A stretch of DNA of 64,000 bases, from positions 8,403,610 to 8,467,609 of the forward strand of contig NC_035169.2 in the NCBI RefSeq assembly GCF_001659605.2, read 5' to 3'. A program made the position numbers and the translations under genes. The notes beneath the pieces are model-generated. The model saw only the letters and a program-made list of their open reading frames with translations. It searched no databases and had not been told where the DNA came from. Shown here one piece after another: positions 11,746-23,300 of this stretch. The stretch is from Manihot esculenta (Eukaryota; Streptophyta; Magnoliopsida; Malpighiales; Euphorbiaceae). Within the stretch, counting starts at the first letter, position 1. Each line of letters opens with the position of its first letter.

Positions 11746-11845
11746 TAGTGCTACTTGGGCTCCAAGCCCCTTCTAAATTTCTCCATTTCCTGCAGTATTC
11801 TTGCAAGGAATGGAGATGCAAAAAACTGGAGCCCAAGTAGCACTA
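11746..11845 (-). repeat. Foldback with perfect 19-bp arms in the 3' flank of the GIR1-like gene
   Basis: The arm TAGTGCTACTTGGGCTCCA (11746-11764) recurs as its exact reverse complement at 11827-11845, separated by 62 bp. The spacer also holds a shorter nested inverted pair (CTCCATT...AATGGAG). Read on the minus strand it begins about 70 nt after the stop of the GIR1-like gene, so it is probably in its 3' UTR. The RNA would form a long hairpin of pre-miRNA-like size. I do not recognise either arm as a known miRNA. Confidence 0.75.
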
Positions 11846-11917
11846 CCTGGAGAATATAGGAAAGTTTACTAGTCCTAATAGCAGCAGAATCAGCAGAAGG
11901 AAGCCCTATAATGTTTT

Positions 11918-12238
11918 TCAACTGTTCTTGGACTGCACAGTGTTGTTATGCAGGAAATCAAGCAACACAGTACTCTTGCATTTGGGGCATTTAGGGTCAT
12001 CCTCTGAGAGCATCACATACATGAGGCACCTAGGGCATCCCACAAGCACCATCGAAGTAGCCTCAGGGCTGTTAGATTCTGGTTCTGGGTTCGTTTCTGA
12101 TGACACACATGAGCTTGGTGGTGATGTTGGTGACACTGTCGCTGATCGGCTTGGTGACTCCACTATAGGGTTAGCCCTTGGTGGTGATAGGTTCAGCTTC
12201 AGGTCGAGCTTGGGTGCGTTGCCATTTCTTTGGCTCAT
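11918..12238 (-). CDS. GIR1/GIR2-like EAR-motif transcriptional co-repressor
   Basis: A 106-residue protein. Residues 11-17 form an LxLxL EAR motif (LDLKLNL, followed by SPP), which recruits TOPLESS-type co-repressors. A Ser/Pro-rich linker spans about 18-62. The C-terminal domain GCPRCLMYVMLSEDDPKCPK, followed by CKSTVLLDF, has four cysteines (C68, C71, C84, C87), a likely CX2C-X12-CX2C zinc-binding fold. This architecture and size match the plant GLABRA2-INTERACTING REPRESSOR family, which represses transcription with GL2-type HD-ZIP factors in root-hair and epidermal cell fate. The start is the first ATG after a spliced leader. The frame is intact. The family call is strong; which paralogue it is cannot be told from sequence alone. 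Confidence 0.88.
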   Translation of the reverse strand: MSQRNGNAPKLDLKLNLSPPRANPIVESPSRSATVSPTSPPSSCVSSETNPEPESNSPEATSMVLVGCPRCLMYVMLSEDDPKCPKCKSTVLLDFLHNNTVQSKNS

Positions 12239-12372
12239 CTTTGGCGTGCTTTGTTAGTATATTTCACCTGTCTGAAAACAGAACCAACAGAGTTAAATTA
12301 GCAACTAAACGCTCTAACAGAACACAACAGATAAGATACAGACATAGTTCAAACATGGTCATGAATAATACC
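12239..12372 (-). other. 5' UTR with 100-bp leader intron of the GIR1-like gene
   Basis: On the minus strand an upstream exon ends ...CCGAAG at 12372, followed by a GTATTATT donor. The acceptor CTGTTTTCAG ends at 12272, leaving 33 nt of leader before the ATG. The implied intron is 12272-12371. Splice sites are read by eye. Confidence 0.5.
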
Positions 12373-15300
12373 TTCGGTTCAGGAACTTCAGCCAACCTAA
12401 GGGCAGAGAAGAGGACGCTTCTAATTCAAATATAGGGGGAAGAAGAGACTTTAATATTATGAAAAAGATCAAGGGTGAGAAGGAGACTAGTGGCTAGGCT
12501 TGAATCATGACCAACAACTCTAGCACCATGAAAATGATCTTGGTGTCGGTGGGTTTCAACCTGTAAGACCATTATATATAAGGAAAATGAAGGGAGAGAG
12601 ATGGGGTTTTCTTTAAAGCTTAAATTAATTATGGGGGAGAGGTGGAGGGTGTAAAGAGAGAGAGAATTGAATTGAATTGAAGTATTGGTGGAAGAAGGCT
12701 GTTAATTGAGGCCAGGAAATGTATTAATGAATTGAAAAATCCCAAGGAGTATGCAGAAGTGGGAAAATTGGAGTAAATATCGCAATTACAAATTGCAGCA
12801 ATCCTTCATTCATTGCTTTTAGGGAGGAGGGTTGGTGTTTTAAAGTCTTTGAGAGCAATGTAGCACATAAAAGGGTGAGTCTAATATAAGCTCAATCTCA
12901 GACGTGAACGAGCTTATATATATATATATATATTAAATTTAATATTTTTATTGAGATTTATATATAACTAATTAAATTTTATACAAATATGTTATCATTA
13001 GATTGTGAAACTTATTCTCATATGATGTAGAGTTCTCCATAATCTTACGCCACAGAGAAAATCCCTGGCTTTTAAGGTATTTTTAGCTAAAAATATGGTC
13101 TTTTTTTTTTTTTTCTAGAAATAATCTTTATATATATGTATATAAATTGAAACTAGCACCACCTAAGAATTTAATAGAAACCGCCAGGAAAATAAATGTC
13201 AACTAAATAAAAGTAACCATGACAGATAAACACAATTTAAATACCCAACAGCACACAAAGAAATTGAAATCGAACAGCACCGGAAAAATTTAAATGGCAA
13301 CACTCAAATATTACATAGGAAACAACAACAGATTAATATTTGAAGCAAGTGGAAGAGCAAATGTTCTCTGTTCTAGATAAAAGAAAGAAGTTGGTAAATG
13401 TCTATAACATCCTTGTATTTCTTCTTAATATCATTTACCCTTGCTGGTTTGTAGTCGACTGGGTAATAGCTTATGTGTCATGCTTCATCTATTTTATTTA
13501 TTTTTTCCATAATTATTATTATTATACTCCTTCCTATTGTCTCATAATTTTTATTTATTTTTTTTACTATCTCAAAATCATTGTTCATTTTTATCTTTTA
13601 TATATAGTTAATATATAAATTCACTATTATAATCCTATTTAATTTTATCTTATTTTAAAAATAACTTCTTATTAATTAAATTATCGTTTAGTATTTAATA
13701 AAATTTAATATTTTTAAGAATAATATAATTAAAAAACTAATAAAAAATGTTATTTTTCTTTAAAAAAGTAAAATAGATAAAAATTATGGAATGAGTAATT
13801 ATTAAGGAGAATTATTATAAAGTCCCTAAATTTTTAGAAAATTCATTAATTTATTTCTATTTTAAATCAATCAATTAAACTATTTCTGTATTTTGTAAAA
13901 TCAAATTGTTTTAGTCTGTCTGTAAAAAAAATGTTAATCAACTTATTCTAAACTTGGTTAAAGAAATTAAATAATATAAATATTTAAAATTATAAAAATT
14001 AAAAGTATATATATCATTAAAATTATAGAGATTAAATAATATAAATAATTTAAAGCTGTAAATAATTTTTTAACAGAAAATATTTTAATTGAGTAATTTT
14101 AAAATAGGATCAAATTAGTTAATTTTATAAAAATTCAAGAATTTCATAATGATTTGTCTATTATTATGTGTTACTATTATTAATAGTTATTTTTATTACA
14201 TTAAAAAAATCCAATAAAAAGTAGGAGGCAATTATTTAACTATTGAATGAATATAAGTTTTCCCGTCATTTTCTTTTGCTATAGTTGACGAAATTGAATT
14301 TAAAAACTATTATTACGGGTGATTCTAAAACCGTCGGGTGAGAGTAAAATATAAGTGAGTTAAGAGTAAAACCCAAGTGACTTAAGAAAGCACTTGGATA
14401 ATTAATTTACTAATAATTATAATTAATATCTTTTTAATAATATTTATTATCATAGGTGAGACAGGTCTTTCGGAGGACATCCTAAAAAAATATCTAAATG
14501 ACCTAATACGACAGAATGTAGTTGAGCAGAAGTAGGAATTAGATTAAAATGATTTAAGGAAAAAACTTACCATGATTATGGATGTTTTAAAAAAACAACC
14601 AAGAAGAAAAAGAAAGAAAATCTTAAAAACACACCCACATGAGAAAATATTATATTAATTAGTGCAATTTTGTTTATTTTAATATAAGGTTGAGATTCGA
14701 AAATGGCAATTGTTATGGTTGTCATAGCACTTGGATTCATATTTCACAGGGTAAGAGTTTTTCAGTATGACTCTCTCTTCATTGGGTTTTGCTGGAGTCA
14801 AAGTATTTCTGGCAAAAAGGTATCTAGCCTTGCTTTTCCATTTGTAAATTTATGATAACTAATGATTTCTCTTTTTTTTATTATTATTATTATTTAAATA
14901 ATGACAAAAATATGCCATAGTTTGACTGAATTATCATTTATCTCACATGATTACTCTAATTTGAACAAGTTTCTCTATAGTTGAGATTTAAGTGGTAATT
15001 TAATTAAATTGACAAGTATTTTCTTATAATTTAGGTGATTTGATAACTTCATTAACCACTAAGGAAAAAACCTTGAGTAGATACAGATAGAGAAATGATT
15101 TAGTCAAGAATTTGCTAAGAGAAAAAAGAGAGAAACTAAACGTACGTTTTTGAGAATGAGGTAGTAATATTTATTGAGATTAGAATAGTTTGTAATATAA
15201 AATTCCTGCTATTTCTATCAGTTACATATATAAAATAGTATTAAAAATGACTGGACCTTTGGTTAAATATAATAAATTTTGAGCTACTATGAGTAAATGG

Positions 15301-16434
15301 GTATTAAGTTGGTGGTTTAATGAGAGCCACCAAGGGGCCAAACTGCATAAATTTTGTATTATTTTTCAAGTCAGTTTTCGATAACTTTGTATTTATATCA
15401 CCCATTTATGCCAGTGAGATAAGGCTCTGCTAAAATTATTGAATTTGGATTCTAAAGGGAAAAAAATTGACCAAAGTAGTTTGGTATTGCCATTTGAGGA
15501 ACCTAACTGAAAAAACATAAAACTTAGAAATTTTCCTTCTGCACTTGATTTGACCTTTCAAAGCAATTATGGCTATTTATTTGGTAAAATTATAAATCAA
15601 ATTTGGGGAGGTTATTTACTTGGCTTATTTATAAGTTTATATCTATAAAAGTGAATAAAAAATGCTTTGTGGGTGTGAAATAACAGTAAATACTAATTTC
15701 AAGCTTACCCTTTTTTTTTTTTTGTAGAAATTATGGCAAGCTTACCTTACTTCTACCCAATTGGTTATGTTTGATAATTAGAGTGCCTAATTTTATATTC
15801 AACTAATAAATTGCTATTAAAAATATATTTGATAATTAGAGCTTACACTACTAGAAACTGGTTTATCATGATTTTACTAACCTTTTGGTGTAGAAAAAGA
15901 AAAGGGGTTCTAATGCGGACTCAGTACGAGATAAGATGTTTAAATTGAAGGCATGTTATGGTACAATCTTTTGTGAAACTCTTTCTGAAAGTTATTTTTC
16001 TTCCATTTACATAGTCATCTTCTCTATTCAATGCAACAAAAAATAGTCTATGAGCATTAACTCAATTGAAAGTTGACCCTGACTTTCTGGATCTCTCAAA
16101 ATTTTGTATTCAATTAATTTATTATAACCATTTCCTTCACTCTTTAAGCATTATGAAGTTCTGCATAATAAGCAAATTCACATGCGAATCCTATATAAAC
16201 TTAGAACATATATAAGCATATGAATTAAGGAGATTAGGGTTTCATTTGTTTGATAAAAAATATATTTTTTTTCATTTTTTTATGCTCAAAATACTTATAA
16301 AAACTAATTTTTAAATGTGATTTGTACGTTATTTGTACTTGTTATACATTCGTTATTTATTTTATTTATATATAGTTTTTATTAATTATATATACAATAC
16401 AATGTATAATTTTTAAAAAATAAAAGATAATTAA
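12373..16434. other. AT-rich intergenic DNA
   Basis: Four kilobases without a supported gene. The first 500 bp or so likely include the promoter of the GIR1-like gene. A (TA)n tract lies at 12915-12935. Around 13810-14160 a segment with partly inverted ends (TCCCTAAATTTTTA-type) may be a decayed MITE. No coding signal was convincing. Confidence 0.4.
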
Positions 16435-16896
16435 TGATGTATGTGATCCAGTAAAAATAGTAAAAATAGGTTCAAAGTGGATTTTGGTAAGTTTGATTTA
16501 TTCTTCCCCTACTTTTATTTCTTTTCTTTTTTGTCCTCTGGTGACGTGTAACTGCTGTCCTACGCTCGTACCCTCCTGTCATAGTTATGCTGGTCGTACG
16601 TACGGAAGTACTGCATTATTTTCTATTGTCAGGGGGCTATTTAATTCCATATGGTGTCAGGTGGACATGATCCCGGACATCACGGGCTCTGTTGTCCCAC
16701 GGAACTAATGGATTATTTGTGATCAGGTTGTTTACATGTAGGCCTGCACCCAGCCTGGCTCGTCAAAGCTAGTCCAGGGCAAGTCTAGAGCTTATATATG
16801 GAGTAGTCCCGAGCATTGGGTCTAATAGAATTAAGACTCAACTTTTCTAGTATGGAATCAGCCATGACAGGGGCGTCTTAGGCCTGGTCGTAATCA
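16435..16896 (-). repeat. Left LTR of element A (its 3' LTR)
   Basis: Begins TGATGTATG on the plus strand and ends TCGTAATCA. It shares long blocks with the right LTR at 26828-27213, including CGTACGTACG (16595-16604) and a plus-strand CTTATATATG (about 16790). It is longer than the right copy because the right copy lacks a segment after the palindrome. Confidence 0.85.
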
Positions 16897-17140
16897 AGTG
16901 TCCCTTTACCTGCTTATTAATTATTTTATGACTAATGAGGGATAAATTTTGAGATTTCAATTATTATCGCGTGGCTCTATGAGAGTTTTGTCAAAACATC
17001 TTTTCTTCGCTTTTACCCATTTCAAACTTACACTCTTGCTTTCACTCGTTGCTCTGCCTCTTGCACTGCTTCTGCTGTCTTGTTCTTTCTCTTTTCTATA
17101 ATTCCTGATTTTCTAATTCGAGGTACGTCTTACTCCTCTC

Positions 17141-19575
17141 ATGACTTTTATTAGAATTCTCGATGTAGTGGATCTGGTTCCCTTTGTTACTCCTTTCTTC
17201 TCTCACTACTTTTTTCGCGACTATTCTGACACTACCATCTTTAGAATTAGGGTTTCTTTGCCTAATGAACGAATTGTTCTCCCCTACCCACCGCTAGTAG
17301 GTTTGATAGACGCTCAACAAGGCATAACTTAGTTTTTTTCGTCAAACAGTGTAACTTAGAGCTGACCTTCCCTTTTACCCCTTTCTTTATCGAGATTTTT
17401 CATCATTTTAGGGCGACTCTTGAGATGTTATCCCCTAACTGTATGCTGTTTATGTGCTGTTTCAAGTCCATCTGTCTGTGCTGGATTTTGCCCTTTCTAT
17501 CGAGTTATTTCCACTTTTTTCTATCTTGTTAGGTCTACCCATAAGTTTTATTACTTTGGTCCCTCGTTTGAGTTGTCTATATTTGCTGAGTATAAGGACT
17601 CGATTAAAGGTTGAACAAAAAATTTTGTGGTTGTCGAGGGTTAATTGGGATATCGATCTTTCTTGGGGAGAAGTTTCTCAGGGCTATAATGACTTCTTTA
17701 GGCCAAGTCTAGTAGACCAAATTTGCCTTCTCTAATCAACCTTCGTGAAGAAGAAATATAATGTCGAGAAGTGCATGTTTATGTCTAATCTGCAAGACTG
17801 TCAGGAAGCTAGTATTCTTTGTTTTTTTTTTCTTTTTATGTTTTTCTTTTGTTGTTTTGGGTTTTGATTGGACTGATATTTTCTTTTCAGTGTTTGCTAT
17901 GCTGATGGGCTCCATCAAGCTTTTCAAGAACTTCACTCTGTCTCGAGAGAGTATGAAGGTGACTCTGACTGCCTTTAAGGCCAACAAGTCAGTAGCTGAT
18001 GTGACCAAAGAGGTTTTCCAGGCCACAGATCTTGCATCTTCAGCTCGTTGCTCTGCTCCTGCTCCTCCTCTAACTTTAATGTTTGTATCGAAGGGCTCTC
18101 GTTCAGCGACATCCAGAATGTTAGTCCCTCCAAAAGCGCCGGTTTCTTCCCAGGTTTCCCCTTATTCAAAGGAAGTTTCTAAGGAGTCCATCATGCTTAG
18201 TGAGTCGGCTGAGAGCAGCTCGAAGGAGGGCATCAGGACTGCTACCTTGGATGTCCCACCCATTCAAGCTGTAGGTGCTATCATAATAGAAGGCAGGGCT
18301 GCTAAGCGTGCCCGGACTTTGGAACCTACAGGGGTAGTCGTTTCTTCTCCCATTAATAAGGGGAAAAAGGTAGTGAAACACTTGTCATCTGCCCCGGACA
18401 ATGAGCTATTGAATGCCGCTGAGGTGACTGCTAAGTCTATGGTAGCTTCTATGGCCGGGATGGTGTGTGAGAGGATATTTAGGGGGGTTCCCAGATGCTT
18501 CTGATCCCTGCTTCCTGGCCCTTGTCAGCCACTTAGCCTGTTATACCAAATAGCAGGCAGTCTTTAGCTGACACTCCTTGGAGGATCTTAAGGATGGTCT
18601 GAGGGAGATATTACTCGTGGTAAGTTATTTGTCTTTCTTGAAAGTGTTTTTTTATCTTCTAGCTTTCTTAACTTTACTTTTTCTTTTTTGTGGTAGGCTT
18701 TTGGCATGTTTATAGAGATCGATGCCCGAAACCAGTCTCTCCAGAGCTCGATGGACCAGTGTATTACTGAGGCACATCGGGATGAGAATCTGGTTGCCAC
18801 TAGTGAGGCTCGTGAGCACATTATTGAGTTTTGGGGTAAATCAAGGACCTCACCAAGCAGTTAGGAGAGATGAGGGAGGAGGTTGCCAGGGCTTCCCAAC
18901 GAGCTTTTACGGTAGAATTTCAGCGAGATGAAGCCTTTGCACAACTATCTACTTTGAAGGAGACCTGTCATCAGCGCGACGAGGCCTTGGCTCATGCTAC
19001 TGTCCTCCAGCAGTAGCTCAACAAATACATCAAAGACTTGAAGGGCATGACTTTAGCAGCGGAGGAGTCCTGGCTTCAGTAGAGGCAACTCTGCCAAGAG
19101 GTTTCTGCCCTGGAGGAGAGGTGTGCTTCTTTACTAAGGAATGCCCGGGCTATAGAGAATAGGGTTCAGCAGTCCTGTGAATTGCAGTTGCAGGAGTACA
19201 AGGACTCTGCAGAGCTGAAGGAGAAAATTCAACAGCGTGGTTGGAGGAGTACAAGTGCTCGACGGAGCTAAAGGAAAGAATATATAAGGAGACCTTTCGC
19301 ATGTTCGCTTCAGGCTTCAACTAAGGCTTCAAAGCAGCTCGTGATGCCCCCTCCACTCCGTTGGCTGACCTGCAAGCCTCCGAACTCGATTCTGATGGCG
19401 AGGAGGTCTGCTACGGAGAGGACGACAATTCTCTACTCAAGAACCCTCCTTCCTTGTTCCCTGGACTGCAGGAGGGTAATCGTGTAAATGACCTAGTTAA
19501 TTATACTCCTCCTTTCCTTGCTGCTTTTGTAACCCATTCTAACGGTGTAGGGAAGGAATGATTGTATTAATAAAA
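17141..19575 (+). pseudogene. Antisense gene of Tat element A (three-exon aORF), decayed
   Basis: Plus-strand gene opposite to pol. Exon 1 starts at ATG 17141 (MTFIRILDVVDLVPFVTPFF) and contains a region resembling the 'putative gypsy type transposon' domain (Pfam Transposase_28 type). Intron 1 is 17812-17890 and intron 2 is 18620-18696, both GT-AG, at the same positions as in element C. Exon 2 encodes a Ser/Ala/Pro-rich, probably disordered segment (open 17761-18504). Exon 3 encodes a Glu/Gln-rich coiled-coil-like segment. An AATAAA lies near 19570. Several stops and frame changes in exons 1 and 3 make this copy non-functional. The protein's function is unknown; it is not needed for the basic retrotransposition steps. 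Confidence 0.65.
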
Positions 19576-20030
19576 TTTTGAACTTTTTTATTATTTTTCC
19601 ATTGTTTGCTTTTATTTTTCTTGTCCATTCGAATTTCATTTGTATTTTCATATTTAGATTATTTTTTGTGTATGTTATTTGTGAGCTGTGCTGAGCTAGC
19701 TACTTGTGTGATATTTTGCTTGTAAAAGCATCCAACTTATTGCATTTTGTACTTTGTTTATTGAATGCCTTAGTTTTTTATGCCTTCTGTTCCCCTGGAG
19801 CCTTTAGATGGTCGGATTGTGAGCTCTTACTCCAGGTTGATTTAGCTCCAAAGACTAGTTTTTTGATTTTTTTTTTTTGTTATTACCCTAGTTTTCATGC
19901 AGCTCTCTGTCTTGGTTCATATTGTCCCAAAGTTGTACCTTTTCCTTACGAGGGAAGAAGAAACAGTGTCTTGGGGGACTAGTGTCCATTTCTGGAGTCA
20001 GTACCTGGACTTAGTTTTATTTCAGTTTTG
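19576..20030. other. Spacer between antisense gene and repeat arrays in element A
   Basis: T-rich sequence downstream of the antisense gene's polyadenylation signal; matches the corresponding part of element C (about 60045-60430). No gene seen. Confidence 0.5.
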
Positions 20031-20400
20031 CCTTGGGGGTGTCAAGGTCTTTTTTAAGGCCGGCATCACGCCTTAACCTTATCTCTCCTTATACCTTAGT
20101 GGTGCTGAGCTCTTTTTTAAGCTCGACACCATGCCTTTATTTTTCTTTGAGTCAAGCTCTCTTAGGAGGTCAATATTATACCTTAACTTTATTTTCCTTT
20201 AGGCTTTAGGGGTGCCGAGCTCTTTTTTGAGGTTGACACCATGCCTTAACTTTATTTCTCTTTGAGTCGAGCTCTCTTTGGAGGTCGGCACTATGTCTTA
20301 ACTTTATTTTCCTTTAGACCTTAGGGGTGTCGAGGTCCTTTCTTGAGGTTAGCATTGTATCTCTGTTCCATTTCTTTTGGCTTATAGCCTTACTAGTATG
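20031..20400. repeat. Degenerate tandem repeats, about 58-60 bp units
   Basis: Repeating blocks of a GGGGTGCCGAGCTC / TTTTTTGAGGTCGACACCATG / CCTTAACTTTATTT pattern, at least five degenerate units. The same type of array is at about 60440-60610 in element C. Confidence 0.6.
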
Positions 20401-20435
20401 GGCCTTCAACATGACCTTCATCTCCTCAACCGGTT

Positions 20436-20890
20436 TTATCGTATCGACAGTCTTATCCACCTTATTGAGGTCTTCGTCTTTTCAACCGGTTTTATGGTGC
20501 TGGTGGTCTTATTCACCTCATTGAAGCTTTCATCTCCTCAATCGATTTTGTGGTGCAGACGGTCTTATTTTCGAGACCGGTCACCCACCTCATTAAGGTC
20601 CTCATCTCCTCAACCAGTTTTGTGGTGTCAACGGTCTTATTTCCAAGGCCGATCACCCACCTCATTGAGGTCTTCGTCTCCTCAACCTGTTTTGTAGTGT
20701 CAGCGGTCATATTTCCAAGGCTGGTCACCCACCTCATTGAGGTTTTTGTATCATCAACTTGTTTTATGGTGCCAACGGTCTTATTTTTAAGACCGGTCAT
20801 CCACTTCATTGAAGTTCGTCTCTTCAATCGGTTTTGTGGTGCCGGTAGTCTTATTTCTGAGACTGGTTATCCACCTCATTGAGGTTTTCA
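20436..20890. repeat. Tandem array, about 72-bp units, in element A
   Basis: The block TCACCCACCTCATTGAGG recurs at about 20509, 20581, 20653, 20725, 20797 and 20867, a regular 70-72 bp spacing. Each unit also has CTCAACCGGTTTTGTGGTG and GGTCTTATTTC. A further partial unit is at about 21722-21785, copied by the tandem duplication. The array lies between integrase and the antisense gene, the hypervariable 3' UTR position known in Tat/Ogre elements. Confidence 0.85.
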
Positions 20891-22618
20891 TTATTTGTTT
20901 AAAAGTGTTTTAGGAGTAGAATAAATGACTTTATTCATATTTTTGATACAATAGTTACATTGTACATCTTTATGGAAAATACCTCTTTAAGTGCTGAATG
21001 TTCTAAGCGTGAGGTTTTGGATTTCCCTGCAAATCTTGGATTCTGTATACTCTCGGTCTGATGACTTTGGTGACTCTAAATGGTTCTTCCCAGGTCGGCG
21101 CTAGTTTTCCAACAACGGCTCTTTTTCCTGTGGCTTCTAGTCTTCTCAGGGCTAGGTCTTCAACCTTTAGGTTCCTTTCCCGGACTTTATGGTTGTAGTA
21201 CCGAGCTGCTTTTTGCTAATAAGCGGCTGTCCGCACTTGTGCTTCATCCCTAATTTCCTCTGGGCATCCAAGTTATTCCTTAATTTCTCACCATTGGTAT
21301 TTTCATCACTGAATTGAACTCAGTGAGTGGGGATCTGCAGTTTTATGGAACCACAGCTTCTGTCCCGAATGCTAGTGTGAACAGGGTCTCCCCTATCAGT
21401 GTCTGAGGTGTAGTTCGGAATGCTCAAAAAGTGCTATGCTGTTCGGCTGTCCAATTCTTTTTAGCTCCATCTAACCATTTTTTCAGCCCTTGAAAGATAG
21501 CTCGATTTGTCACCTCAGTTTAGCCATTCGTCTGCGGATGAGTTACTGAGGAAAATTTGTATCATATACCCATGTTCCTGGTGAAATCTTGAAAAGAGTT
21601 ATAGTTGAATTGCTTTTCGTTATCTGATATGAGTGTCCTGGGTATCTCAAACTGGCAGATGATGTTGCCCCACACAAATTCTCTCACTTTTCCGGCCGTG
21701 ATGGTGGACACGGCCTCTGTCTTTTCAATCGGTTTTGTGGTGCCAGCAGTCTTATTTCCAATATTGGTCATCCACCTCATTGAGGTCTTCATCATTTGTT
21801 CAGAAGTTTTGGGAGTAGAAAAAATGACTTTATTCATATTTTCAATACAATAGTTACATTGTAGATCTTTGTGGAAAATACCTCTTTAAGTGCTGAATGT
21901 TCTAAGCATGAGGTTTTGGATTTCCCTGCAAATCTTCAATTCTGTATACTTTCGGTTTGATGACTTTGGTGATTCTAAATGGTCCTTCCCAGGTCAGGGC
22001 TAGTTTTCCAACAGCAGCTCTTTTTCCTGTGGCTTCTAGTCTTCTCAGGGTTAGGTCCCCAACCTTCAGGTTTCTCCTCCGGACTTTCTGGTTGTAGTAC
22101 CGAGCTGCTTTCTGCTAATAAGCGGCTATCCACACTTGTGCTTCATCCCTAATTTCCTCTAGGGCATCTAAGTTGTTTCTTAATTTCTCACCATTAGTGT
22201 TTTCATCAGTGAATTGAATTCAGTGAGTGGGGATCTGCAGTTTTATGGAACCATAGCTTCTGTCCTGAATACTAGTGCGAACGGGGTCTCTCCTATCGGT
22301 GTCTAAGGTGTAGTTCGGAATGCCCACAAGATGCTTATGCAGTTCGGCTGCCCAATTCTTTTTAGCTCCGTCTAACCGTTTTTTTAGCCCTTGGAAGATA
22401 GCTCGATTTGTCATCTCGATTTGGCCATTCGTCTGCGGACGAGCTATTGAGGAAAATTTGTGCCATATACCCATGTTTCTGGTGAAATCCCGAAAAGAGT
22501 TGTAGTCAAATTGTTTTTTGTTATCTGATATGAGTATTCTGGATATCTCAAACTGGCAGATGATATTGCCCCACACAAATTCTCTCACTTTTCGGGCCGT
22601 GATGGTGGGCACGACCTC
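20821..22618. repeat. Tandem duplication, about 899-bp unit, in element A
   Basis: Unit 1 (about 20821-21719) and unit 2 (about 21720-22618) correspond base for base at an offset of 899, for example GTGCTGAATG at 20991 and 21890. Each holds one 72-bp repeat end plus the C-terminal part of integrase. By eye the copies differ at several percent of positions. Confidence 0.8.
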
Positions 22619-23290
22619 TGTCTCGGGCCACTTGGAGAAGCACTCTACAACTACAATCACGAACATCTTCTGCCCTATAGTCTTAGGAAATGGTCCCAGA
22701 ATGTCTATTCCGCACTACGAGAACGGCCGCGAGCTTGATATACTTGATTGTGGTGTAGCCAGGCTGTTGATGGCATTGACGAACTTTTGGCAAATATCAC
22801 ATTTTTTCACAAATTCACTGGCTTCTTTCTTCCTTGTAGACCAGTAATACCATTGCCGAAAAAATCTTATTCGCTAATGTGGTCGCTCCTTCATAAACTC
22901 CACAGACTCCTTGGTGTATCTCTTGAATGTTCTTGAATGCCTCTTCCGGTCCTACACATCTTAACCATGGGCTGGACTTCCCTCTCTGATATAGAGCCCC
23001 TCTAATCGCCTGGTAATTAGTGGCTTTAGTTGTAATTCTTCGAGCTTCTGCCTTGTCTTTGGGCAATTTTTCGATCTTGAGATACTCAAGGTATGGGGTC
23101 ATCCAGCTTTGTTCTTCATCAACTTGCATAATGGAGGCGGGCTTTTCAAAAGTTGGGATGTCGATTTGCTACACATATGAAGTATCTAGCAGTTGCTCTA
23201 GCTCTTCTATAGACAGTTTGTTGAGCAAGTCAGCTTCTTCATTTTCCTCTCGAGGTATTCACCTATATTCGACCATAATTCCTTGCTCAC
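21562..23290 (-). pseudogene. Integrase remnant of element A (zinc-binding and core domains), C-terminal part duplicated
   Basis: Minus strand. Residues around 23129-22815 include SWMTPYLEYLKIEKLPKDKA and the pre-core region ALYQRG...WLRCVGPEEA...EIHQGVCGVYEGATTLANKI, typical of the gypsy integrase zinc-binding module. 22666-22220 holds the core: FSKWPETEVVPTITARKVREFVWG, the DN of LISDN, and IARPQTNGQIEMTNRAI with the catalytic E region. The part covering the core is repeated at 21837-21562 within the 899-bp duplication. Frames are broken, so no active enzyme is expected. Confidence 0.8.
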
Positions 23291-23300
23291 CGAGCTTGGC

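Noticed and set aside
13340..13618. 92-codon plus-strand open frame with hydrophobic tail
   Set aside because: Start looks slightly gene-like, but most of it is AT-rich translation with Tyr/Phe/Ile runs; no homologue recognised.
20377..20882. Repetitive open frames on both strands (Leu-Ile-Glu-Val-Phe repeats)
   Set aside because: Products of the 72-bp tandem array, whose length is a multiple of three; no start, motif or codon bias.
20436..20890. Regular 72-bp repeats considered as a CRISPR-like array
   Set aside because: Whole units repeat without unique spacers, and the context is a plant retroelement.
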